Source: Ceratodon purpureus (taxonomy: Eukaryota; Streptophyta; Bryopsida; Pseudoditrichales; Ditrichaceae). Taken from it: a stretch of DNA of 64,000 nucleotides. Made by a program: the position numbers and the translations under genes. The notes below the pieces were generated by a model. The model had not been told where the DNA came from. It saw only the letters and a list, made by a program, of their open reading frames with translations, and did not search any database. The stretch is from the NCBI GenBank assembly GCA_014871385.1, contig CM026426.1, positions 96,796,861 through 96,860,860 of the forward strand, written 5' to 3'. Shown in pieces: positions 13,081-22,540 of the stretch. Position 1 is the first letter of the stretch. The number at the start of each line of letters is the position of its first letter.

Positions 13081-13417
13081 CCCTTGCAATTAACCTCACC
13101 CTTGTCTTAATGACGAGGGCCCCCCAACCAGGGTTCCCATTGGAGGGAGCAAAAAGCCCCCTATATTTTACTTGTTGATGAAAACAAAAATTAAAATTAT
13201 AAAAAAGTTAAAAAAGTATATAAACTAAGTAAAATTAATCTAGTGGGACCCCTTAGACTAATTCGGGGTCCCGGAGTCCATTAAAAATATAAAAATTACT
13301 AAAAAAGGTCTACAGGCCCCTAAAAATACATCAGAGATGGGAGGAGAAAGGGGAGGAGGGGGAAGTCCCGCCTCGTCATTAAGACGAAGGCAAGGTTTAT
13401 TGCAAGGGGCCATGAAG
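13072..13417. mobile_element. MULE-type MITE, 328 bp, with perfect 9-bp target duplication
   Basis: The element spans 13081-13408 and is flanked on both sides by GCCATGAAG (13072-13080 and 13409-13417). Its ends are inverted repeats of about 38 bp: the left starts CCCTTGCAATTAACCT and runs to GTCTTAATGACGAGG, and the right is its complement with a few differences. A 9-bp duplication is the Mutator/MULE signature. The interior is A/T-rich and non-coding, with a second small palindrome (GGGACCCC...GGGGTCCC, about 13243-13271). It encodes no transposase. Confidence 0.9.
13081..13118 (+). repeat. Left terminal inverted repeat of the MULE-type MITE
   Basis: Pairs with the right end at about 13371-13408. 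The innermost 15 bases (GTCTTAATGACGAGG) are identical in complement. Confidence 0.85.
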
Positions 13418-14145
13418 ACTTGTGAAAAGGAACAGATTGAACCAACGCATAGCAATTTGAATGAGTAGAAAAGCTCCTAATGAACAGCGGGAGCCGAAAA
13501 CAGAATGAGAGATTCCTCAAAAAAATTGAAACATTTGTTATCTAGGTTGTTACAAAAATTTACAATCATTTGCGATGGTCCTAGTTTTGCTATCAAGTTC
13601 TTTACAGTGGGTGAGCAAGTTTGAATCTACTCTCATTGTTGTTTGATTGCCAGACTCTATACTTGTACAGTCTCCCTTTTTTGAACCAGGGCTCTTATTT
13701 GTTGGCTCTGTCCTAGACAGAGGCTTTGTATTGAGGCCCGCAACGATTTTGCCAAAAGTCCAATGACCTATCTCATTTCACATTCACACTTACGTCCATT
13801 TCTGGGTATTTTCATCCTGCGTTCACACTAGCAAGCTTTAGCGTGCTTTCTGTGAGGGTTTTGAAGACCCAAACCCTCGCTCCTTACTCTCTTTGCTTCT
13901 TGTAAACATGTGGCGGTTCATTTGCGCCCCCAGCTTTCGTGCTTGTGTGGCCGTTGTCCGCTCTGCTTGCTCTTGTGTGTCAGTCTTGGTCAGATCAAGA
14001 GTGGAAGTGTCCAGTGTTCAGTGCTCCAAGGACGAGATGAAGAGGAGGCATTCCTCTGTGAGGTGCTCGGGACGTCGGAATCCTGCGCGAGTGCTAGGGT
14101 TGGAGCGCGAGGCGCGGTCGGAGCGTGAAAGTGCGTCTCATTGGC
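13418..14145. other. Intergenic, grading into a 5' leader-like segment
   Basis: The last 250 bp before 14146 are GC-rich and resemble a 5' untranslated leader for the E2 fragment. Open frames here (13893-14315 and 13910-14128) are chance frames over that leader. Confidence 0.4.
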
Positions 14146-14214
14146 ATGGCGTCCGAGAGGATTCTAAAGGAGTTGAAAGATCTGCAGAAGGTCCGTTGAC
14201 ATCATGCAGCACCA
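14146..14214 (+). pseudogene. First exon of a ubiquitin-conjugating enzyme E2 (UBC8/10 type), frameshifted
   Basis: From ATG 14146 the frame reads MASERILKELKDLQK, the conserved N-terminus of the plant UBC8/UBC10 (UBCD/UBE2D-like) E2 enzymes. It then goes out of frame at about 14190 through one missing base. The continuation PLTSCST, matching the family's DPPTSCSA, lies in the next frame and stops at a GTGAGT donor at 14215, where plant UBC genes have an intron. The exon encoding the catalytic Cys region does not follow; an oxygenase fragment does. It is a captured or relic exon, not a working E2. Confidence 0.72.
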
Positions 14215-14372
14215 GTGAGTTTCCAGGAATGCGTGAGATGTTCTCACTTGTTAGATGGCTTTTTATTGTGAGGGAGAGTTTGTGTTGGAGATTAGTAGTT
14301 TGTTTGCTCTTATGAGCCTTCGAGCCCACCACATTACCAAGCGGAATGACGCCACTCCGCTCCTTGTGGCAG

Positions 14373-14658
14373 GCAGAAAAGTTGGCCATCCATCTCACAG
14401 AGCTCGTGGCGTTAGGTCTGGGCCTTGACGCAACAACATTCTCTCAACACTTCGCAGAATCGACCACTTCCACTGTGCGCATGAACTACTACCTTCTTGC
14501 CCACAACCATCACACACGCTGGGAATCTCGCCTCATTCGGATTTCAACATCTTCACGATTCTCCTCCACGATGCCGTCCCAGGGCTGCAAGTGCTCAAGG
14601 ACAACGAGTGGATCACCGTGAAGTCACGCTCGTCGTTAACGTCGGAGACACCTTCCAG
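14373..14658 (+). pseudogene. 2-oxoglutarate/Fe(II)-dependent oxygenase fragment, frameshifted
   Basis: After an AG acceptor at 14371-14372, the translation carries LTELVALGLGLD and RMNYY in one frame. It then shifts (a missing base near 14490) to PSCPQPSHTLGISPHSDF, NIFTILLHDAVPGLQVL and EWITVK. A further shift with a short deletion near 14630 leads to VTLVVNVGDTFQ, ending at a GTACAA donor. HSDF holds the first His and the Asp of the HxD...H iron triad. VPGLQVL..EWI and NVGD.FQ are typical of the plant DOXC/flavonol-synthase-like branch. The second iron His and the 2-oxoglutarate-binding RxS are missing. The fragment is non-functional. Confidence 0.8.
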
Positions 14659-16078
14659 GTACAATCTCGCATATCCAAATCCTGACACTCGAATGGCGTC
14701 ATTCCGCTTGGGTAGTTACCACTTGTATAATTGTGCGCATCATTTGGGAAGCAAATTTATATTGTGTTTTGTGTAGCTGCATGCTCCAAGGTACTCCATC
14801 GCCTCTTTCCTTTGTGTTTTCATCAAGTTTTTGGGTTGCCTTGATGTTCTTGTTGCATGTTCGTGTGAATTGTATGGTGTTCTTGTGGTTGTATTCTAGG
14901 AACTCTTTGACTGTTTAGAAAGAACGGCAGTCTTCATATTTGTTTTTTATTTTGGTTTTGTATGATGTACTGTTGGTGTCTATAACGAAGTGCGATGTTG
15001 TTGGGCTTGCCACAGATTACAGTTGTTTTAGTTCTTTGTCCTTGGAATGGTCTTGGTGCTTTGTGTTCTGGATTTCATGGTTCTTTCAAGGGTGTTAGAA
15101 TCAGAATCTGATAAGTGGTGCTCGGCTATGTCTATTAAAGTGATTGTCGGATGATTTGAGCCATTTTTGTGTGCTGTACTTGAATTCAAGGTTCGGTTTA
15201 CAGACAAATAGTACTCTGCACAGTCTAAGGTACTTGGTTTCTGCATGTTGTTAGAAACTTAATGAGATTTATGGAGGGACTAATATTCCAGGAAACATGC
15301 TTTCAAGGACTTCCTTCCAATACACCCTTCAAATTGCTCAAATTGCTCAAATTACCCTAAAGCCTGATTTTAAAAGCATGAACTCAAAAACATAAACTCA
15401 AAAGTCTGAATTCTCAAACATGACTTCAAAAGCGTGAACTTCAAACCTTGGACTCAAGTTGTATTCATTTTCAAAAATCTTTTTCATCATTTCAAAAGCA
15501 TTCTCCAAATTTCCCAAGAGCATTCTCCAAATTTTCCAAAAGCATTCTTCAAATTTCTCATATTATTCTAATTTCCTCAAAGGCAATTTCAAAGGTATTT
15601 AATTCAAAAGTTGTTTATCCAAAAGTATATTATTAAATGTTTATATTTAAAGCCATTCATTCAAAAACTATAGATACAAAATACATCCCCCTACAATTAT
15701 TCATGGATAAGTATTTGTTTAAAGGTCATTTAAGTATAACATATTTTTTTCAAAAATTGTTAATTTGAGAAATTTAATACATATTTATAGTATAAATAAA
15801 TATATAGCATTCAATGATTTCACAACTACAAAATTGTTGATTTTTTGTATGCTTTTAAATGGTTCAATAATGTAGCAACTACCAAATAAACACTTTACAT
15901 AATTTTGTATTAATCACGTATTTCATTCTATCTTAATTTGAATTTAAAGACAAAGCCTCCACGGTCTTACCGTTTTTCTTGTTTTATTAAACAAACCAGA
16001 TTGAACCAAACCAAGACACAAGGAGTTGATTTCAGTGATATTCAATAATGTAGGCTTGTTCCCACTCACTGCATCAAA
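14659..16078. other. Intergenic; degenerate TTCAAAAGCATT-type short repeats at about 15310-15640
   Basis: Between about 15310 and 15640 short units such as TTCAAAAGCATT and CTCCAAATTT recur with variable spacing. The rest is AT-rich and shows no gene. Confidence 0.45.
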
Positions 16079-16938
16079 TCACTTGACGTTTATTCCTCCA
16101 TCTTTCTTGAACTGGGGAGGTGTATACACTTTCAAAAACCACTCATCGGTCCTATTATAGGGAGCTCTGATACGAGTTATGGAATTGGGATCCAGAATTC
16201 TTTGGATGATCCTTGTAGCATCCAAGGAAATAAAAGATGGACAAGTAAACTCTCCCTTGATTACATTTTTGAATAGAGCAATGGTGTTTCCTCCTTCAAA
16301 TGGCAAGTAGCCAGCCAGAGATACAAAAAGGATGATGCCGCATGACCACATGTGTACAGTTGCCCCGTCATAACCTGTACCGTTGATTACCTCCGGAGAT
16401 ACGTAACTGGAGTGCCGCACCTTGTATGAAACAACATGTTCGATCCCCACTGTTGACATAGGGCACTTATGACAAAGTCGGCAATCTTCAAGTCGTTGTT
16501 CATATCAATAAGTAAATTCTCTGGCTTGGGATCCCTGTGAAAAACATTGTGGCCATGGCAATATTGAACGCCGTCTATTAGTTGTTGAAAGTATTTTTGG
16601 GCTTCATCTTCCTTGAATTGTTTTTGAGCCTTGATTTTGTCGAAAAGAGTTCCACCGGCCACGTATTCAAGTACAAGATATATCTTGGTCGCACTAGCCA
16701 TGACTTTAAGGAGTTTGACAACATAGGGGTGGTTGACAAGCTTCATGCTTGCTATTTCCCTCTTAACCTTGTCAATCTGCCCATTTTTGAATATCATGTC
16801 TTTGTCCATTACTTTAATGGCTACTGTAACCCCACTCTCCATGTTTCTTGCAATCCTGACCTTCCCAAATGCCCCTTGACCAAGGATTCTCTCAAGCTTA
16901 TATTTCTCAACCCGGGTGGTAAAACCCATGAACGGCAT
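16079..16938 (-). pseudogene. CBL-interacting protein kinase (CIPK/SnRK3) kinase-domain pseudogene
   Basis: From MPFMGFTTRVEKYKLERILG the translation shows a CIPK catalytic domain: GQGAFGKV glycine loop, VAIKV lysine, EYVAGGTLFDKI hinge, HRDPKPEN catalytic loop, ADFVIS in place of DFGLS, CGTP, then SPEVINGTGYDG and WSCGIILF.LAGYLPF. CIPKs are calcium-sensor-dependent Ser/Thr kinases. Three defects are visible. The catalytic-loop Leu is Pro (HRDP), the DFG Gly is Val, and one base is missing after CGTP near 16405, so the second half is in another frame. The protein also ends soon after the kinase domain with no NAF/FISL regulatory motif. The copy lacks introns, as intron-poor CIPKs do. It is probably dead. 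Confidence 0.88.
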
Positions 16939-18595
16939 GGTAATTGACTTCTCAAATGAAAATAACAACCAGTAACCTCTCAAGCAATAAACTCACTTAC
17001 TAGTAAATGGTGGCAACAATCTTCTCTACGAAGAACCATACCAGAAAGTGATATCAATAATCTCATCTATCAGAACAGTACCAATAAGTGATGGCAATAA
17101 CATTGTTTACAAACTCCAGCATCAACTCTGTAAAATGAAGAGAAAAATTGATAATAACTCTCAATGTCTAATATTAACTTTGCTTACAAACTCTACCAAC
17201 AACTTTGTGAACTGAAACAAAGAATTGAAGAGGACTCTTTATATACAAAACAAACAGCTACGCCACGAGAAGTTCTGATCGTAATCTATAGTTGAAAACA
17301 AAAGTAGAGCAAATTTGGTATAGATTGAAGACCGACGTAATTAAATTCAAGTCCACCATTAAGTCTTAATCTACGGCTTATGAATAGAAATAGAAAACTA
17401 CTTCCCCTTTTTGAGTGTAAAATTCCTAGTATAATTAATGATGAGGATGGTCAAAATCTAATTAAAGTTCATTTTTCAAATTTGACAATATAATAATTTT
17501 AGTTTGAGTTTGATGATCGCCAAGTTACGAGCTCGTTGTTGGTTGGTGAGAGTGTTTATCTCATACAACTAGTCAGGGTTTGAACCCTCATGGACTCGTT
17601 TGAGCAGATGTGGGGTATGTAGTGACTTGGCACTACTAAGTGAGTAATCGCGGGCAGGAAAAGAATTGTACCAATCAACAGCCCACTACTTATGTCACAT
17701 CAGAGTGTGCTGCCATATGCTAACAAATAAAAATAAAAAAAATAAAAAAATAGCTTTTGCTACTAAAAACTTTTTATTTAGATTAAGGTGATCTTGCAAT
17801 TGAAGTATGTGTTGTTGATTTTCTAATTTTTTTTGTGTGGAAGAGGATATGCATAGCATATTGGACAGTAATGGTATTCATGTTTCTCGAGGTATTTCTT
17901 GACGCAAAATTAATTAAACTTTTTCATATGGTTTGATTCCAAAGTATTATCCCTTGAAGTTTGTGTTTCTTTATTATATGATTTTTTTATATTTTGAATT
18001 TGATTACGTCGGTGTGTTCGTTTTATCATTATACAAGTGTGTGACCAAAAATTTCAGAAGAGGATAAAAGCCATACATGTATTCAATGGTTTCAGTGCTT
18101 AGAACAGAGATATTTGTTGATATGGAGTGATTGATGTGCAAGAGTTTTGTAAGCATGAACCATGTGAGTTAGGCAATGATGTTTGTGAGGTTAGAATATG
18201 AGTAAGACTATTTAGTTTCTTGTGTGAAGGAAAGTGGCGCTATCTATTTTGAGTTGAGCAATTAATACTATCATGTATAGACGATATTTTGAGTTTTAGG
18301 TGAATATATAGCTAAATTTTCCACAATCTAAGCCAAGATTTTAGTGCATGAAAGATTTTTTTCTAACTAGATTTGATATGTTTACTATGTATAGATATTT
18401 TGTTTACGTGTCTTTAAAGGAGTATTTTGGTGGTGTATATTCTTGAATGTACTAGAGTGTAGGTACATACTTATAAAGTGTGAAAGTATATATATCGTTC
18501 TCTGTGTGTCTCTTTCATATGTGTAGAAGAGTGTTGGAGTTGTAGAAGAGTAGTGCAGAGACATTGGTGTTTGTTTTCAATTTGCATAGTGTTAG
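16939..18595. other. AT-rich intergenic region containing a SINE candidate
   Basis: No coding frame is supported. The only structured part is the tRNA-like element at about 17520-17750. The last 100 bp upstream of 18596 could be the promoter or leader of the two-repeat gene; no clear TATA box was fixed. Confidence 0.4.
17520..17750 (+). mobile_element. tRNA-derived SINE candidate
   Basis: GGTTTGAACCC at 17577-17587 is a good Pol III B-box match. A weak A-box-like TGGTTGGTGAGAG lies about 35 bases upstream, a tRNA-like spacing. About 140 bp downstream there is an A-rich tail (AAATAAAAATAAAAAAAATAAAAAAAT). Head, body and A-tail fit a SINE of about 230 bp. No target duplication was found by eye and only one copy is seen here. 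Confidence 0.5.
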
Positions 18596-18601
18596 TTGAT
18601 C

Positions 18602-19504
18602 ATGGCAGGTGTTGTAATTATAGATTTAGACGAAGTGACCAGTGCTTCATCAAGTTCATCTTCAGATTTGATTGTGTCTAGAAAACGTGGAGTGATACAT
18701 GGAACAAGTTCTGCTTCCATTCAATCTTTGAAGGAAAAGAATGTTGATGAGGGTGCTGAGTGTAGTTTGCGGCATGTTTGTCCTTGTTTGAAAGTTCTAA
18801 GTTCTACTATATGGCATGGAAGTCTTCAAAATGATGCACGTGCATTGGTGATAGTTTTGAAGGTCGGTTCTATTTTGCCTCGTGGTCTAGAGTATCTATT
18901 TGAGGGATGTTTTGAAGGTTTAGATGTAGACCAAGTGACCCATCCTATTACAAAAGATGGTATTGGTCATCATCGATGGTTGGAGGGACATATGCAACAT
19001 GTTTGGCAACTAAACAAAGCCTCCCTTGTCACCACCATACTGCAAAGGATTTTGGAGTTTGGGAAATTTGGTTTTGAGGAGGTGAAAGATCATCAAAAAT
19101 TAGAGGTGTTGCGAACTGAAGATCAATTTTTGGAGCTTAGTTTATGCACTGGAGCTAACATCATTGCGAATCAAGGCCATCAAGAAGTTGCATCATTGTT
19201 GCTTAAGGTGGAAAGTGGTTTGTCTGAGTCTTCTTTCTGGCATGGTTGTTTAAAAAAAGATGTTCTTGCTTTTGTCCTCGTTTTGAAAAGGGGTACTCTT
19301 GTGCACGGTGGCCCAATGTTTCTATTTGAGGGTTGCTATAAAGGTTTAAATAAAGAACAACTAACCTACATGGTTATCAAGAATAGTGATGGACATCATC
19401 GATGGTTAAAAGGTCCATTAAAGCTTGTGTAGAGGAAGGATATGGATGCTTATGTTACAACTACAGTACATAAGGTACTGGAGTTTATAAGATTAGGATG
19501 TTAA
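18602..19504 (+). CDS. Protein with two 67-residue repeats, unknown family; TAG near the C-terminus
   Basis: ATG 18602 (MAGVVIIDLDE) or 18596 (two codons earlier) opens a 278-codon frame to TAG at 19430. A Ser-rich acidic N-terminus precedes two gap-free repeats of 67 residues (counting from 18596, residues 70-136 and 212-278), about 46% identical by my count. Shared signatures are WHG.L..D..A.V.VLK.G, LFEGC..GL...Q.T and GHHRWL.G. The linker after repeat 1 contains LVTTILQRILEFGKFGF. The same type of tail (YVTTTVHKVLEFIRLGC) follows the TAG and ends in TAA at 19502. The aligned codon in repeat 1 is TGG, so the TAG looks like a W-to-stop mutation. No membrane segment or enzyme motif is seen. 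It is otherwise intact in AT-rich DNA. I do not recognise the fold. Confidence 0.6.
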
Positions 19505-20130
19505 TGTTTATAGAATCAGCTACCATAACATAAATTTGGATATCAGAGTTTGAGATATGGTTAGTAGCTGAAGTGTGATGTACTGAGTTGGCATGTTTTT
19601 TGCCAATAGATTTTTATTAAAACTTGTAGATTATACTTTGTAATCGTTTGGATATGAATTATATATATAACCATATATTAAGATATGCTCACCGTCTACA
19701 ATCTGGAATCTCCAATTTTAGCTACCACGATTTTTTGTTTGCACTACCATGATGTTTTGTCTGCATTAATATGGTTTGTTTGATATATCTCAAAGTTTTA
19801 CTCAAATTGGGAATAAGTTAAGGTTTTACATCTAACAAATTTATTTTTGGTTAAAGAGTATATTCTTGAAGACAACAACTTCTCTATTATTTGCTAAATA
19901 CAAGAATTCTATTAATTGTATACACGTTACATTATATGATTACGACATTGGTTATTGAATTATAAATTGGAATCTGTGACGAATCATATACTAACCATTA
20001 TCTTGTAAAAAAATTAAGACTTATCATCTTGTATGTATATTTGTCTTCTTTGTTTGTGGTTTTCTGAATCATTTTTTAAATAAAATAGAATTAAAAATTC
20101 TTTAAAAATTATTCAAATTTTTTTGGTCTA
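19505..20130. other. AT-rich intergenic, nothing seen
   Basis: No coding frame, repeat array or tRNA-like signal is visible. Confidence 0.4.
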
Positions 20131-20135
20131 GATTT

Positions 20136-20490
20136 ATGACAAATATTAGAGTGCGGTATCCCTTGCCAACCCCTCTAAACTTTAAAATATTTTGTGCTCT
20201 AAATGAAGACCATTTGCCAGAGTATTGCACTTCAAATGCTTGGCGAGCAAATTTTTTGCAGTGTCGTGAGGGGTATTGCCTAACAAAGGTTTGGCGAGCA
20301 ATTTTTCCTGTAGCGCGAGGGGTATTGCCTGGCAATACCCCTCGCAAACTACCTCCAAATCCTAAATTGCTCCCTGGTCCAAATGAAGAGCACCGGCGAG
20401 GGGTATTGCACATCAAAGGTTTGGCAAGCAGTTTTTTCCTATGTTGCGAGGGGTATTGCTCGGCAATACTCCTTGCAACACTATAAACAA
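20136..20490. repeat. Foldback/tandem repeat built on GCGAGGGGTATTGC
   Basis: The 14-base core GCGAGGGGTATTGC or a close variant occurs four times and once inverted. At 20315-20345 two 15-base arms (GCGAGGGGTATTGCC and its exact complement) are separated by a single T. Longer units flank it: AATGAAGA/GC...GGTATTGC and CTTCAAATGCTTGGCGAGCA versus ATCAAAGGTTTGGCAAGCA. The block is thus a nested tandem duplication plus palindrome. Open frames over it on both strands are by-products of the palindrome. Confidence 0.75.
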
Positions 20491-20683
20491 CTACTCACCG
20501 CCCTTTTAGATACGAACTTCAAATTTTTCAAGTTTTGTTTGTAATTTATTTTCAAATTGAAATGATTGCTACCATCTACAAATGATTAATTTATAATACA
20601 ATAGTATATATGATTCCTCAATAAATGATTTGCAAAGAATGTAGACTATATTTAAGGTTTCAATGGATTTTTTTGTATTACGC

Positions 20684-20880
20684 CATAAGCTTGATTATTG
20701 GTTGGATAAATGCGTGTTTCATGTAACTGGTCCAGGTTCGAAACGTGCTGGACCCGTGCTTGAACAGTTTTTTGATACAAATGGCTTGACACTGCTAGTG
20801 AGAAACGATAAAGTCGGAAATAATTGTGTTGTACCAACTAAAAAGGCCTATTAATCCAAGCAGAACAAAAGTGATAAGAT
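20684..20880 (+). mobile_element. Second tRNA-like (SINE) candidate
   Basis: TCCAG-GTTCGAAACGTG-CTGGA at about 20731-20752 folds as a T-arm-like stem-loop, with a Pol III B-box match GGTTCGAAACG at 20735. TGGTTGGAT upstream is a weak A-box. A T6 run at 20768-20773 is a possible Pol III stop. No A-tail or target duplication is visible. This could be a degenerate SINE head or a tRNA pseudogene. Confidence 0.4.
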
Positions 20881-22540
20881 ATAAAAGTGGCTTTAGCCAC
20901 TATTCAATGAAGGTCGTAGTTATTTCTACTCGTTTTACAAATTTTAGATGATATCATGTTTTTGTGCCTTTGTAGTATTCTCATTAATCAAACATATTAG
21001 TTATATGTTAGTTTTAAATTATTACTTATCATGAATCATTTTATTTTATTTTTTAAAAGTTGATAGTGAATTTATAAGTTTATATTTATTTCTATTTCTT
21101 CTAATATGATAAAATTAATATTATGATATTATTACGATAAAATTAATATGCAATTGTGCAAAGATAAAATTTCAACACATGCAATCATTTATAATGTGAC
21201 ATTAATCATTCATTTTATTTTTGTAGTATTAGAATCCACGCTTCCACATATGCAAAAGATGTGCTGAATGTATTTTGTCTCAATGGCTAAATACTATTTG
21301 TCTCAATAAAATAGATAACATAGAATATTTAAGCAAGTAAGGCACCCTTTACATTTGAGGTAAAAGGTCGTCAGAAAATAATTTTCAGCCAATGACATGT
21401 CCAAAAATTGAGAGGACCAAGAAATGTCACTTAACACCCAAAATTTCAGTCCAAGGTACAAACGAGGAGAAAATGACATGGACAAGACTTTTATCCTTGG
21501 TAGCAATAAAAAGATACATTTTTGAAGACTCCCGGATTTTTAACTAAGCCCACTTCAAGAGGTGGGCTTAATTAAAAATCCGGGAAGGGGGGGGGGGGAG
21601 GCATTTGGTCAAAATTCTTCTAGTCAATCATTTTCATTTTTTAAATAATTTTTCATAACCTACATTAAAAAATGTATTAAAACTTTCTACTCATTATATA
21701 TAGGCCCCTTCTCACTTTACACTATATCCAAAGGTCATCAAATTTAGTGTTGGGTTTCTCAAAAATGGACCATGAATCTTGGCTGATTTTCTCCACGACT
21801 TCTTGATTCTAGTATAAAGACAGCATAAAATATAGAGTCAAATAAATAATCAACAAAATTGTAGTGGTAATTAGAAATCAAACATAAGTTATATGAAAGT
21901 AATACATCATCAAATGAATGAAGCAAAGTGTTATGACTAATTGACGTGAGACAAATACATGGTCATTTAAATTAGACATTTTGCCCACTCAAAGTTCTTG
22001 CATAGTTAGTTAATGAATCATAAAAATAAATCAAAATCTAGGGTTTCTTAGAAATCTCGGTATTCTCGGAAGTCTCGGAAATCTCAGAAGTCTCGGAAAA
22101 CAATATATATACTACAAATACATAAAATACATTGAAATAAATTACTATTATAATTAAAAAATATCGCAAGTATATTTTTTTGAAAGAAAACAAATACTGC
22201 ATAGAAAATGGCTATGCATAAGGACATACAAAGCATAACCATCAACTCAAAATTTGCTCCATCTAGCCCTCTTACAGAAGCAAAATACCATATAAACACA
22301 CAGAACTCATTGCACCAATAACCAATTCTGTTGCTAAAAATGAAAAACCCTGTTTGAACACAAGATTATGGACTGGCTCAAATGAGCTAATCGTAATCGA
22401 ATTAAAAGAAATAACCCGACAGTGAGAGACTAAACAATGTAGTTGATCATAATTCATTTCCTATCCTTTCACAGAGAACAGAAATCTCAATCTTGAAAGA
22501 ATGTACCTCTTCAATGCCGCGAATACTAAATGGAGCTACC
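20881..22540. other. AT-rich intergenic region with one long hairpin
   Basis: No gene is supported. The hairpin at 21531-21584 is listed separately, and a G-run of about 14 follows it. TCGGAAATCTC-like units recur at about 22050-22100. Confidence 0.4.
21531..21584. repeat. Near-perfect 23-bp-stem hairpin
   Basis: Arms 21531-21553 and 21562-21584 pair in 22 of 23 positions (CCCGGATTTTTAACTAAGCC... with its complement) around an 8-base loop, TTCAAGAG. On the minus-strand transcript the single mismatch becomes a G-U pair. A poly-G run follows at once. It could be a MITE end-to-end remnant or a small-RNA hairpin. Confidence 0.7.

Noticed and set aside
21554..21561. Loop TTCAAGAG resembles the loop used in common shRNA vectors
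   Set aside because: The stem lies in ordinary AT-rich plant DNA with no vector sequence around it; the match is only eight bases and is taken as chance.
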